In this document: in pieces, positions 41,290-49,177 of the stretch | How positions within the stretch are numbered: the first letter of the stretch is position 1 | Layout: each line of letters begins with the position of its first letter | From: Paraburkholderia oxyphila NBRC 105797 | GTDB lineage: Bacteria > Pseudomonadota > Gammaproteobacteria > Burkholderiales > Burkholderiaceae | Assembly (NCBI RefSeq): GCF_000685075.1 | Contig: NZ_BAYD01000071.1 | Coordinates: 1-49,177 of the forward strand | Direction: 5' to 3' | Length of the DNA stretch: 49,177 nucleotides | Translations under genes and position numbers: made by a program | The notes under the pieces: generated by a model | Databases searched by the model: none | What the model was told of the DNA's origin: nothing | The model's input: only the letters and a program-made list of their open reading frames with translations

Positions 41290-42684
41290 TCAGTTCATCG
41301 TGAGCGTCGGCGCCGGGCGGGTGAACCCGCGCGTGAGCCAGACGAGCTGGCAGAGCCCGACCACCAGCCAACCCATACCCACGTAGAACGTCTCGCGCGA
41401 CAGTCCCGACCAGAGCCAGACATTCATGGCGAAGCCGATCGCCGGCATCAGTCCGAATTTGAGCCAGCCGGCGAGGTGGCGGTGTTCCCGCTGGCCCAGA
41501 TAACTGCGAATCACACAGAGATTCACACCCGCGAAGGCGATGAGCGCGCCGAAACTGATCATCGTCGAAGCCATGTCGAGCGTGATGAACAATGCCGAGA
41601 ACGACAGGGCCCCGACCACGAGCGTCGCCCGCACCGGCGTCCCGAGCCGCACATGCAGATGTCCGAAGATGCGCTCCGGCAGCACCTGGTCGCGGCCCAT
41701 CGCAAACAGCACGCGCGTCACGCTGGCCTGCCCGGCCATGGCGCTCGCGAAACACCCGGCCACGTACACCGCGACGAAGAAAGCCGACAGCGTGCTGCCG
41801 CCAATGCGCTGCATCAACTCCAGGCTCGCCGAATCGAGGTCCTTGAACGCATGCCAGTCGGGATAGACGAGTTGCCCCACGAATGCCACCACGATGAAAA
41901 GCAGTCCGGCCAGCAGCGTGCACAGCAAGATGGCGCGCGGCACCGTGCGCCTGGGATCGCGCGTTTCCTCGGACAGCGTCGTAACGGCGTCGAAGCCGAG
42001 AAACGACAGGCAGAGAATCGCCGCACCCGCAAAGATCGCTGCGTTCTCCGAGAGCGGCAACGCGAGCGACACCGGCTGGCCGTGCGCGACAGCGAACTGC
42101 GACGCGGCAATCAGGAAGATCGCGATAAACACGATCTGGCTCGCAATGAGTATCAGGTTGACGCGGCTGACGAGCCGGATGCCGAAGACGTTCAGGACAG
42201 TGACGAGCGCGATGCTCCCGACGACCCACACGGTCTGCGGCACGGCGGGAAACACCTCCTTCATGTAGACGCCGATGACGAGGTAACTGATCATCGGAAT
42301 GAACAGGTAATCCAGAAGCAGCGCCCATCCCACCATGAAGCCCGCCGACGTGCCGAAATTGCGGCTCGCGAACGTATACGCCGAGCCGGCGCTCGGGATG
42401 AGCCGCGCCATGTGGCCATAACTGCAGGCCGTGAACAACATCGCGACCAGCGTCACCGCATAAGCCGCGGCGAGGTGCCCGTTCGTCTTCGCGGAAACGA
42501 GGCCGTACGTGGTGAACACCGTCATCGGCAACATGTAGGCCAGCCCGAAGATCACCAGCGTGAACAGTCCGAGCTTGCGTGGCGGCGTATTCGCCGTTGC
42601 TTGTCCCTCTCTATCCCACAGCACGCTTTCGCGGCTATTCGATGCCGCTAGATGCGTACGTCGATTCGACTCTCGAGTCCTCAT
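41290..42684 (-). CDS. puuP: APC permease, putrescine importer PuuP-like
   Basis: 464 residues. After a charged N-terminus it follows E. coli PuuP: LAYMLPMTVFTTYGLVSAKT, SYGHMARLIPSAGSAYTFAS, VGWALLLDYLFIPMISYLVI, CLSFLGFDAVTTLSEETRDP and VTRVLFAMGRDQVLPERIFG. Twelve helices are expected. PuuP imports putrescine by proton symport. First gene of the operon, 50 bases before the aminotransferase. The ATG at 42684 has GAGGG 6 bases upstream. A related amine could be the substrate. Confidence 0.87.
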   Translation of the reverse strand: MRTRESNRRTHLAASNSRESVLWDREGQATANTPPRKLGLFTLVIFGLAYMLPMTVFTTYGLVSAKTNGHLAAAYAVTLVAMLFTACSYGHMARLIPSAGSAYTFASRNFGTSAGFMVGWALLLDYLFIPMISYLVIGVYMKEVFPAVPQTVWVVGSIALVTVLNVFGIRLVSRVNLILIASQIVFIAIFLIAASQFAVAHGQPVSLALPLSENAAIFAGAAILCLSFLGFDAVTTLSEETRDPRRTVPRAILLCTLLAGLLFIVVAFVGQLVYPDWHAFKDLDSASLELMQRIGGSTLSAFFVAVYVAGCFASAMAGQASVTRVLFAMGRDQVLPERIFGHLHVRLGTPVRATLVVGALSFSALFITLDMASTMISFGALIAFAGVNLCVIRSYLGQREHRHLAGWLKFGLMPAIGFAMNVWLWSGLSRETFYVGMGWLVVGLCQLVWLTRGFTRPAPTLTMN

Positions 42685-42905
42685 GCATCCCTCACATGGC
42701 GATTGCCCACGACTATGTCTCCATTTTTTTACCGGCGGCGCTCGAACGCCACCGCACGGGAAAGATTGTGGAACGACAATAATTCGACGACGAATGAGAA
42801 AAGCGGACGTTATAGGGGGATATTTTCGGACAGCTTTTTTGTGCCGGACGCGGAAAATGGCTCCGTGGTCCCGAAACCGCTTGTCATCGAGCGCGCATTC
42901 CCGCT

Positions 42906-44036
42906 ATGTTTCGCGAGAGACAATCGCAGCCCGTGCCAATGAATGCCGAATCACGCCGAAGACAGAGCACCGCCGAACGCCGCCTGCGTTCATCGCCAGG
43001 CCTGGATTGGCTGCCTGGACGACAGGAAGACATTCCGGCTACCGTCCACGCCATTGCCGCGGCATTGGACGAGTGCCGCGTTCGGCGCCTCGATGCCGCC
43101 GCCTTGCTCGACGGCACGGGCCTGAGCGCGAATGAAGTCGCCTCGCCATCCATTTACGTGAACCGCAGCCAGGAGCAGCGTTGCTTTCGCAATCTCTTGC
43201 GGGCCAGCCGGAGTCCGTCGATCGGCCTCGCGATCGGCAGCCGGCTACACGTCTCGACGCTGGGTCTCGCCGGCTACGCCATGTTGATCAGCGGCTCGGT
43301 CATCCAGGCGTTCGGCTGCATGAGCCAATTTCCGCTCTTCATGGGCCTCTATTTCGACGTCCACGTGCGCGCGTCCGCCGAGGGCATGACGGTGTCCATC
43401 GCGCGCTACAACGGCGAGCCCGATATCGAGGCCTATCAGACCGACATGTGCCTCTCGAGCCTGCGGCTGATCGTGTCCGATCTCGTCGGCAGAGCGGTGT
43501 GGCCCGACCAGGTGAATCTCGTGCGCCGTCCCGGGCGTTACCTGGCCGAGTATGTGCGCCACTACGGTTGCCGGCCGAATTTCAACGCCAACGAAAACGC
43601 TCTCGTCTTCACGTCGATCAGCGGCCTGGAGATGCCCCGCCTCGCGAATGAAGTGAGCTTCAACGCGCTCCACCAGCAATGCGAGGCGCTCGAGCGTCAA
43701 TGGGCTGCGATGATCGGCACGCGCTTCGCCGATCGCGCGAGGGCGTTGATGGTGCGCGACCTGTCGCGCTTCAAGTCGATGACTGCGCTTGCCGGCGCGC
43801 TGCACATGACGGAGCGCACGCTGCGCAGACGGCTAGAGAAGGATGGGCTGTCGTTTCATGCGCTACTCGAGGAAGTCCGCCACGAGGCGGCGACCCGGCT
43901 TCTGAACGACGGCTCGCTGTCGGTGGCGGCGATCGCCGAACAGCTCGGCTATAGCGAGCCACGGAGCTTCCGCCACGCGTTTCGCCGTTGGACCGGCCGG
44001 GCGCCGCGTGCAATCGACGGCGCGTCAGACCGTTGA
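42906..44036 (+). CDS. AraC family transcriptional regulator
   Basis: 376 residues; starts at 42906 or 42942 are both possible, neither with a clear site. Residues ~50-235 form the Arabinose_bd (PF12625)-type sensor region (SPSIGLAIGSRLHVSTLGLA; GLYFDVHVRASAEGMTVSIA). The C-terminus (~275-370) holds two AraC helix-turn-helix motifs (MTALAGALHMTERTLRRRLE; LSVAAIAEQLGYSEPRSFRH). Divergent from the polyamine operon and separated by 221 bases, it is the likely activator of that operon. Confidence 0.9.
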   Translation: MFRERQSQPVPMNAESRRRQSTAERRLRSSPGLDWLPGRQEDIPATVHAIAAALDECRVRRLDAAALLDGTGLSANEVASPSIYVNRSQEQRCFRNLLRASRSPSIGLAIGSRLHVSTLGLAGYAMLISGSVIQAFGCMSQFPLFMGLYFDVHVRASAEGMTVSIARYNGEPDIEAYQTDMCLSSLRLIVSDLVGRAVWPDQVNLVRRPGRYLAEYVRHYGCRPNFNANENALVFTSISGLEMPRLANEVSFNALHQQCEALERQWAAMIGTRFADRARALMVRDLSRFKSMTALAGALHMTERTLRRRLEKDGLSFHALLEEVRHEAATRLLNDGSLSVAAIAEQLGYSEPRSFRHAFRRWTGRAPRAIDGASDR

Positions 44037-44083
44037 AAACCACGCGGCTAGCCGGTGAGCTCGCCGCAACATTGAAGCGGCCT

Positions 44084-45799
44084 TCACACCTTGCCGCCCA
44101 CGTGCGGGCGCAACGCCGCCAGCCAGCACACCACCGCCACCGCGCCGGCATCGGGTGAGCCGATCGCCCGCTCGCCCAGATAGCTCGCACGCCCCACGCG
44201 CGGGTGCATATGCGCCGTTGCGTGCGCACCATGCTCGGCCGCCGCCACTGCGGCCGCCCAGGCGCGCTGCACCGTCTGGCCGTGATTGAGCGCCTCTTCG
44301 AAGGCGTCGTGCGCGGGAATCAGTGCGTCCAGCATCGTGCGGTCGCCGGCTTTCGCGCCGCCCAGTTCGCTGATCGCCTCGATCGCGCCACGAAACGCCT
44401 GCGCCCATTCGTGCGGCGCGGGCTCCGGCTTGTCCGCGAGATGGCGCGACGCGCGCAAGAGCGCGGTGGCGTAGAACGGCCCCGAGCTGCCCGCGATGGC
44501 CCGGCGCAAGCTCGCGCCGAGCGACGCCAGCGCTTGCGGCGCCGTGCCGAGCGCATGAACCGGCGTAGCGGCCACCGCATCGGCGGCGCGCCGCATGCTC
44601 ACGCCAAGATCGCCGTCACCAGCGAACGCATCGAGTTCGGTCAGGCGCGCTTCGTTCTCGACCAGCGCGAGCGCGATCGCGTCGAGCGCCGCCTTGAGCC
44701 GCGCCGCCCACGCCGCGCGCGCGGCGTCGAGCGACGGTGCTACGGATTCCTCATGATGAACACCCGATGTATCGAGGCGGATGGTCGGGTTCACGCAGCC
44801 CTTGCCGGGCCATGCGTGTGCATCGGTATGCGCATCGAGCAAGCCGAGCTTGCCGTCGTCCACGCGCATCAGCGAAATCGAGCAGCCCGGCATGTTCAGC
44901 GCCGAGAGGAAGGTGCCGGCCCACGCCCGCTCCACGTACACCTCGCGGCAGCGCAGGCTCGCAATGGCCGCGCGCAGCACGATATCGAGCTCCATTTGCG
45001 GCGTGGCGCCGAGGCCGTTGACCAGCAGCACGACGCGTTCGCCGCGCGTGATGGCGAGCTCGTCGAGGATATTGATCAGCAATGCTTCGGTGAGCTCGTT
45101 GGCCGGCAGCGGTACGCTGCGCTCCACGCCCTTTTCGCCGTGGATGCCGAGCCCGATTTCGATTTCGTCGTCGGCGAGGCTGAAGCTCGACTTCTCGACG
45201 CCCGGCAGCGTGCAGCCGTCGAGCGCGACGCCCATCGTGCCGAGATTGGCGGCCGCGTCGCGCGCGATCGCCGCCACCACTTCGAGGGTCGCACCGCGCG
45301 CCGCAGCCGCGCCCGCGATCTTGTGAATCAGCACCGTGCCGGCAATGCCACGCCGCTGATGGCGCTCGGCGTGACCGCGCAGCGCGACGTCGTCGGCGAC
45401 GGTCACGACTTCCACGGGGATGCCCTCTGCGCGTGCCAGTTCGGCGGCAAGCCCGAAGTTGAGCCGGTCGCCGGTGTAGTTCTTGACGATGAGCAGCGCG
45501 CCCTTCTGGCCCGCCGTTGCGCGGATGGCCGCGAGCACGGCGTCGGTGGGCGGCGACGTGAACACCTCGCCGCATACTGCGGCGCTCAGCATGCCAGCGC
45601 CCACGTAGCCGCCATGCGCGGGTTCATGGCCGCTGCCGCCGCCCGAGATGAGCGCGACCGGACGCGCATAGGACTCTGGAATGTCCCGGCGGATCAGCAC
45701 GTTCTCCTCGCCGAGGATGACGACATTCGGTGCCTGCAGCGCGATGCCTTCGAGCATCTCGCGCACGACGTCGGACGGGTGATTGACGAGTTTTTTCAT
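44084..45799 (-). CDS. Fused dihydroxyacetone kinase DhaK-DhaL
   Basis: 571 residues from the ATG at 45799. The DhaK half (~1-330) has SGGGSGHEPAHGGYVGAGM (substrate site, His58) and EIGLGIHGEKG with the covalent His220. The DhaL half (~355-571) has DGDLGVSMRRA for Mg-ATP and SSGPFYATALLRAS. The fused form is the ATP-dependent kinase of Citrobacter type and phosphorylates dihydroxyacetone to DHAP. An alternative is a tetrose kinase of the same family. No glycerol dehydrogenase gene is in view. Transcribed on the same strand as mhpC but 255 bases after it. Confidence 0.92.
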   Translation of the reverse strand: MKKLVNHPSDVVREMLEGIALQAPNVVILGEENVLIRRDIPESYARPVALISGGGSGHEPAHGGYVGAGMLSAAVCGEVFTSPPTDAVLAAIRATAGQKGALLIVKNYTGDRLNFGLAAELARAEGIPVEVVTVADDVALRGHAERHQRRGIAGTVLIHKIAGAAAARGATLEVVAAIARDAAANLGTMGVALDGCTLPGVEKSSFSLADDEIEIGLGIHGEKGVERSVPLPANELTEALLINILDELAITRGERVVLLVNGLGATPQMELDIVLRAAIASLRCREVYVERAWAGTFLSALNMPGCSISLMRVDDGKLGLLDAHTDAHAWPGKGCVNPTIRLDTSGVHHEESVAPSLDAARAAWAARLKAALDAIALALVENEARLTELDAFAGDGDLGVSMRRAADAVAATPVHALGTAPQALASLGASLRRAIAGSSGPFYATALLRASRHLADKPEPAPHEWAQAFRGAIEAISELGGAKAGDRTMLDALIPAHDAFEEALNHGQTVQRAWAAAVAAAEHGAHATAHMHPRVGRASYLGERAIGSPDAGAVAVVCWLAALRPHVGGKV

Positions 45800-46054
45800 G
45801 ACGGCCCTGATGAATGCGGTTGAACATCCCGGCAGGCAGCCTCGCCTTGACGCGACGCCATGCAAACAGCATAGCGCGCCGTCGGGTTCAGTCAGTGTAC
45901 CCCCCTCGTCATTGCGGTGTGCAAAACGTATCTAAACACCCGCCCCGTTCGTTTCTGCGCGGCGGCAGACCTGCCGCCGCCTCCCGGTGCCGCGCGAAAC
46001 GCCGGCGAAGCGGCCCGCACCGCTTCGCCCTGCGTCTACCGTGGCGGCACGGCA

Positions 46055-46939
46055 TCAGTGCTGCAGAAAGTCGAGCACCATGCGGTTGAACGCGTCCGCA
46101 TGCTCCCACTGCGCCCAGTGGCCGCAACGGTTGAACACGTGCAGCTGCGCGTTCTGCATCCCGGCGATCAGGCGCAGACCGATATCCATCGGCACGAAGC
46201 GGTCGTCGCGGCCCCAGATCACGAGCGTGGGCGCCGCGATCTCGCCAAGGCGCGGGCCGTAGTCGGTGAATTGCTTCGGATTGGCCGCCAGGCTCTTGAC
46301 GAAGTTCTCGAGATGGACGCGCTGCGCGAGCATATTGTCCAGACGCGCCTTCATGAGGTCCTCGGTCAGCGCGCTCGGGTCGTAGACGAACACGTTCATC
46401 ATGCGCTTGAGGTTCTCGATGGTCGGCTCGCGATACAGCCCCTGCAGCAGCTTGATGCCTTCGGTGGGCATCGGCGCGAAGTTGCTCGGGCCACCGGTGC
46501 CGCCGCCCATGAGCACGAGCTTGCCCACGCGCTGCGGATTCGCGAGCGCAAACGCCACCGCGCTGTGACCGCCCATCGAATTGCCGAGGATATGCACGCG
46601 CTCGATGTCGAGCACGTCGAGCAGGCCCTTGAGCACGCGGCCGTTCAGCTCCGAGCGCGACCCGGTGCAGACGATGGGATCGCTCTTGCTCCAGCCCGGG
46701 CAGTCCATCAGGATCACGCGATAGCCCGCCGCCACGAGCGGCTCGACGTTGCGGTTGAAGTTGGCCCAGCCGCTCGCGCCGGGCCCCGAGCCGTGCAGCA
46801 TCACGACCGTCTCGCCATGCGCGTGTGCGGTGTTTGCGCCGGTGTCGTTGTAGTGAATTTGCAGCTCGAGCTCGCCTTCCTTCACGCGGGCGAACCGGCT
46901 CGTGGAGGCTTCGGTAATCGCTTGTGCCGTTGCAGTCAT
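46055..46939 (-). CDS. mhpC: 2-hydroxy-6-oxonona-2,4-dienedioate hydrolase
   Basis: 294 residues from the ATG at 46939. Near full-length similarity to E. coli MhpC: HGSGPGASGWANFNRNVEPL, DCPGWSKSDPIV, nucleophile Ser121 (LGNSMGGHSAVAF), MGGGTGG, GRDDRFVPMD (acid) and CGHWAQWEHAD (His). It cleaves the C-C bond of the meta-cleavage product of 3-(2,3-dihydroxyphenyl)propionate, giving succinate and 2-hydroxypenta-2,4-dienoate. Downstream of mhpT and mhpE on the same strand. Confidence 0.95.
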   Translation of the reverse strand: MTATAQAITEASTSRFARVKEGELELQIHYNDTGANTAHAHGETVVMLHGSGPGASGWANFNRNVEPLVAAGYRVILMDCPGWSKSDPIVCTGSRSELNGRVLKGLLDVLDIERVHILGNSMGGHSAVAFALANPQRVGKLVLMGGGTGGPSNFAPMPTEGIKLLQGLYREPTIENLKRMMNVFVYDPSALTEDLMKARLDNMLAQRVHLENFVKSLAANPKQFTDYGPRLGEIAAPTLVIWGRDDRFVPMDIGLRLIAGMQNAQLHVFNRCGHWAQWEHADAFNRMVLDFLQH

Positions 46940-47026
46940 GATGATGTCCTTGCTGTAAAACGCTGTGATCCGCAAAAGAGAGGGGCTTCACCCCCTCCAT
47001 GAAATATTCGATATCCTTACTTCATT

Positions 47027-48283
47027 TCAAACGCGCTGAGCACCGGGCGCGCCGTACCGTGCGAAGCCGCCCACCACCGTCAAGGCCGCGAGCGCCGCGA
47101 TCACGCAAAGCGGAATGCTCGACGCCACCAGCATCGAGGCGCTCTGACCCAGCGCGAACAACTGGCCCGCCACGAGCGGCCCAAGGATCGATCCGAGCCG
47201 CCCCACCGCCACAGCAGCGCCTACGCCCGTGCCGCGTACTTCCGTGGGATACGCGTGGCCCGCGAGCGCGTAGAGCACCGACTGGCCGCCCACGAGGAAC
47301 AGGCCGCACAGCAAGCCGCCGCACGCCATCGAAGCCGCGCCGCTGGCGAGCGCGAGTGCCGCCAACGCCAGCGCAATGCCCACATACATGCCGATCACCG
47401 TGCGCCGACGGCCGAGGCGGTCCATGAGCGTCGCGATCGCCACCGCCCCGATGCCGCCGCCGAGGTTGAACATCATCAGCACGATGTTCGATTGCACGCG
47501 CGTGAGGCCGCGCGAGAGCACCATCGAAGGCAGCCAGTTCATCAGGAAGTACAGCACGATCAGCGTGCCCAGGTAGCTGACCCAGAGCGCGAGCGTCGTG
47601 CGCGCGCGGCCATGGCGCCACAGCGCATCCGTCACACCGGGCACGCCCTCGCGCACCTTCGAGGCCTGCGCCGCCACGAACTGCTGCGACTCGCGCAGAA
47701 AAATGCCGAGCAGCGGCACCATCACGATCGGCCCGAGGCCGCCGACATAAAACACGTCGCGCCAGCTCGCCGGGCTCGCACCCAGCATGCCGATCACCGC
47801 CGCAATCGCCGCGCCGAACGGCATGCCGCAGTACATCGCGCCCACTGCCGTGCTGCGCTGCTGCGGACCCGCCGCTTCCGAGCACAGCGCAATGAGGTTC
47901 GGCATCGCGGCGCCCAGACCGAGGCCCGTCAACAGACGCGCGATCAGCAGGCTCTCGAAGCTCCAGACCAGCGTGGTCGCCAGCGAGAACAGGCCGAACA
48001 ACGCCACCGATCCCATCAGCACGCGCTTGCGGCCGAAGCGGTCGGCGAGGCGGCCGCCCAGCGCCGCGCCCGGCAGCAGACCGATTGCGCCCGCGCTGAA
48101 CGCCCAGCCCATCTGCGCGACGGCGAGCGAAAACTCCTTCGCCATGCGCGGTCCGGCTACGCCCGCCGATTGCAGATCCAGCCCTTCGAGCAGCGCGATC
48201 GCGAGGCACAGGCCTATTGTGGCCTTGCCACTCGTCGCGCCACCGCTATGCCCTCCATTAGCAGAACTGATTCGTGACGTCAT
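47027..48283 (-). CDS. mhpT: MFS transporter MhpT-like (3-hydroxyphenylpropionate uptake)
   Basis: 418 residues from the ATG at 48283 (GGAG 9 bases upstream). Twelve helices and the AAHS-family motifs are clear: LLEGLDLQSAGVAGP, GGRLADRFGRKRVLMGSVAL, GLGLGAAMPNLIALCSEAAG, GTGVGAAVAVGRLGSILGPL and GGQSVLYALAGHAYPTEVRG, close to E. coli MhpT. It imports aromatic acids such as 3-(3-hydroxyphenyl)propionate with protons. It lies between mhpE and mhpC, 104 bases after mhpE and 87 before mhpC. Confidence 0.92.
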   Translation of the reverse strand: MTSRISSANGGHSGGATSGKATIGLCLAIALLEGLDLQSAGVAGPRMAKEFSLAVAQMGWAFSAGAIGLLPGAALGGRLADRFGRKRVLMGSVALFGLFSLATTLVWSFESLLIARLLTGLGLGAAMPNLIALCSEAAGPQQRSTAVGAMYCGMPFGAAIAAVIGMLGASPASWRDVFYVGGLGPIVMVPLLGIFLRESQQFVAAQASKVREGVPGVTDALWRHGRARTTLALWVSYLGTLIVLYFLMNWLPSMVLSRGLTRVQSNIVLMMFNLGGGIGAVAIATLMDRLGRRRTVIGMYVGIALALAALALASGAASMACGGLLCGLFLVGGQSVLYALAGHAYPTEVRGTGVGAAVAVGRLGSILGPLVAGQLFALGQSASMLVASSIPLCVIAALAALTVVGGFARYGAPGAQRV

Positions 48284-48387
48284 TTCCAAAGTCTCCGATG
48301 TTGTGATTGAGCCGCTCTTTGCGACGGCTATTCGTAATCAATGACGATGACGCCGCGTGCCAGATGGTGGTGGCACACGGCGCGTAT

Positions 48388-49177
48388 TTACTGCTCGAGC
48401 GCTTGCGCGCGCTTCTTCAAATCGAGTGCCACGTCTACGATCATGTCTTCCTGGCCGCCCACCATGCGGCGCTTGCCCAGTTCGACGAGGATGTCGACGG
48501 TTTTCAGGCCGTACTTCTTCGCGGCCACTTCCGAGTGGCGCAGGAAGCTCGAATACACACCCGCATAGCCGAGCGCGAGCGTTTCGCGATCGACGCGCAC
48601 CGGGCGGTCCTGCAGCGGGCGTACGATGTCGTCGGCGGCATCCATCAGCGTGTAAAGGTCGGTGCCGTGGTTCCAGCCCATGCGCTCCGCTGCGGCGATG
48701 AACACTTCGAGCGGCGCGTTGCCCGCACCGGCGCCCATGCCGGCGAGCGACGCATCGATGCGGTCGCAGCCTTCTTCCACCGCGACGATCGAGTTCGCCA
48801 CGCCGAGCGAGAGGTTATGGTGCGCGTGCATGCCCGTTTGCGTTTCGGGTTTCAGCACCTGTTTTACGGCGCGAAAACGGTCGCGTACGTCGTTCATCGT
48901 GAGCGCGCCGCCAGAGTCCACCACGTAGATGCAGGTCGCGCCGTAGTTCTCCATCTTCTTCGCCTCGACGGCGAGGTTTTCGGGCGTGGTCATGTGGCTC
49001 ATCATCAGGAAGCCCACCGTGTCCATGCCGAGTTCGCGCGCGTATTCGATGTGCTGCTTCGAGATGTCCGCTTCCGTGCAGTGGGTGGCCACGCGCACCA
49101 CGCGCGCGCCGGCGTTGTACGCCGCTTTCAGGTCATGAATCGTGCCGATGCCGGGCAGCAGCAGCGTGGCGATCTTT
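48388..49177 (-). CDS. mhpE: 4-hydroxy-2-oxovalerate aldolase, C-terminal part
   Basis: Partial: the 5' end lies beyond the right edge; about 263 residues are visible (from KIATLLLPGIGT). MhpE/DmpG motifs: HCTEADISKQHIEYARELGM, DTVGFLMMSHMT, VVDSGGAL, GMHAHHNLSLGVANSI (metal-binding HxH) and DASLAGMGAGAGNAPLEV. It cleaves 4-hydroxy-2-oxovalerate to pyruvate and acetaldehyde, normally bound to the dehydrogenase MhpF. mhpF, mhpD and mhpA/B are probably just outside the window. Confidence 0.95.
   Translation of the reverse strand, partial: KIATLLLPGIGTIHDLKAAYNAGARVVRVATHCTEADISKQHIEYARELGMDTVGFLMMSHMTTPENLAVEAKKMENYGATCIYVVDSGGALTMNDVRDRFRAVKQVLKPETQTGMHAHHNLSLGVANSIVAVEEGCDRIDASLAGMGAGAGNAPLEVFIAAAERMGWNHGTDLYTLMDAADDIVRPLQDRPVRVDRETLALGYAGVYSSFLRHSEVAAKKYGLKTVDILVELGKRRMVGGQEDMIVDVALDLKKRAQALEQ

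Noticed and set aside
1..49177. tRNA, rRNA or insertion sequence
   Set aside because: No cloverleaf, rRNA segment, transposase or flanking inverted repeats were recognised by eye; a tRNAscan run would settle the first.

Overview
The window looks like a chromosomal segment of a Burkholderiaceae bacterium, most likely Paraburkholderia or a close relative. The reasons are very high GC with strong GC3 bias, a classic Burkholderia-type general porin, H-NS family proteins ending in the WSGRGRAPGW-type motif, an MhpC/MhpT/MhpE set close to the E. coli proteins, and many small lineage-specific ORFs. The genus call rests on recognition of protein families, not on a marker gene. No rRNA, tRNA, IS element or CRISPR array was seen.

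Layout. 1-3.9 kb is the end of a type VI secretion cassette: the VgrG C-terminus, a phospholipase D effector (Tle5-like) and a Sel1-repeat lipoprotein that is probably its immunity protein. 4.1-9.7 kb holds a HypC-like protein lacking the usual N-terminal Cys, penicillin-binding protein 1A, a general porin, a small membrane protein and a flavin reductase-like protein. 9.7-10.6 kb is mostly non-coding; it has two copies of a DnaA-box-like cluster and a 51-residue gene whose promoter carries a twice-repeated AGGGTTTTCCCTAG motif. 10.6-16.4 kb carries an Ala-rich membrane protein, MgtC/SapB, an AGE-family epimerase, a chemotaxis receptor with a sigma-28-like promoter, and a PaaI-type thioesterase.

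16.5-20.2 kb is a four-gene operon for non-phosphorylating L-fucose-type sugar oxidation (aldo/keto reductase, lactonase, SDR dehydrogenase, FAH-type hydrolase); the dehydratase step is missing here. Next come a possible gene remnant and a PIN-domain toxin-antitoxin pair (20.5-21.6 kb), a TPR/O-GlcNAc transferase-like protein, an H-NS-like small protein, a Pat-like CoA-ligase/GNAT fusion that appears to have lost the ATP-binding part, RF3, and an H-NS gene with an in-frame repetitive acidic tail beyond its stop codon. 29.5-34.3 kb has a LuxR-type regulator, a small lipoprotein, an exported protein of unknown function and a GntP permease. 34.3-38 kb holds a TetR regulator divergent from an alpha/beta hydrolase (with a palindrome between them) and a lysine permease with a long structured leader.

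38.4-44.0 kb is a polyamine-type catabolic operon (PuuP-like importer, class III aminotransferase, aldehyde dehydrogenase) with a divergent AraC regulator. 44.1-45.8 kb is a fused DhaKL dihydroxyacetone kinase. 46.0-49.2 kb is part of the 3-(hydroxyphenyl)propionate meta-cleavage pathway (mhpC, mhpT, partial mhpE). Overall the window is a mosaic of catabolic operons with housekeeping genes (PBP1A, RF3) between them. The least explained parts are the non-coding stretches at 9.7-10.6, 28.8-29.1 and 38.0-38.4 kb.
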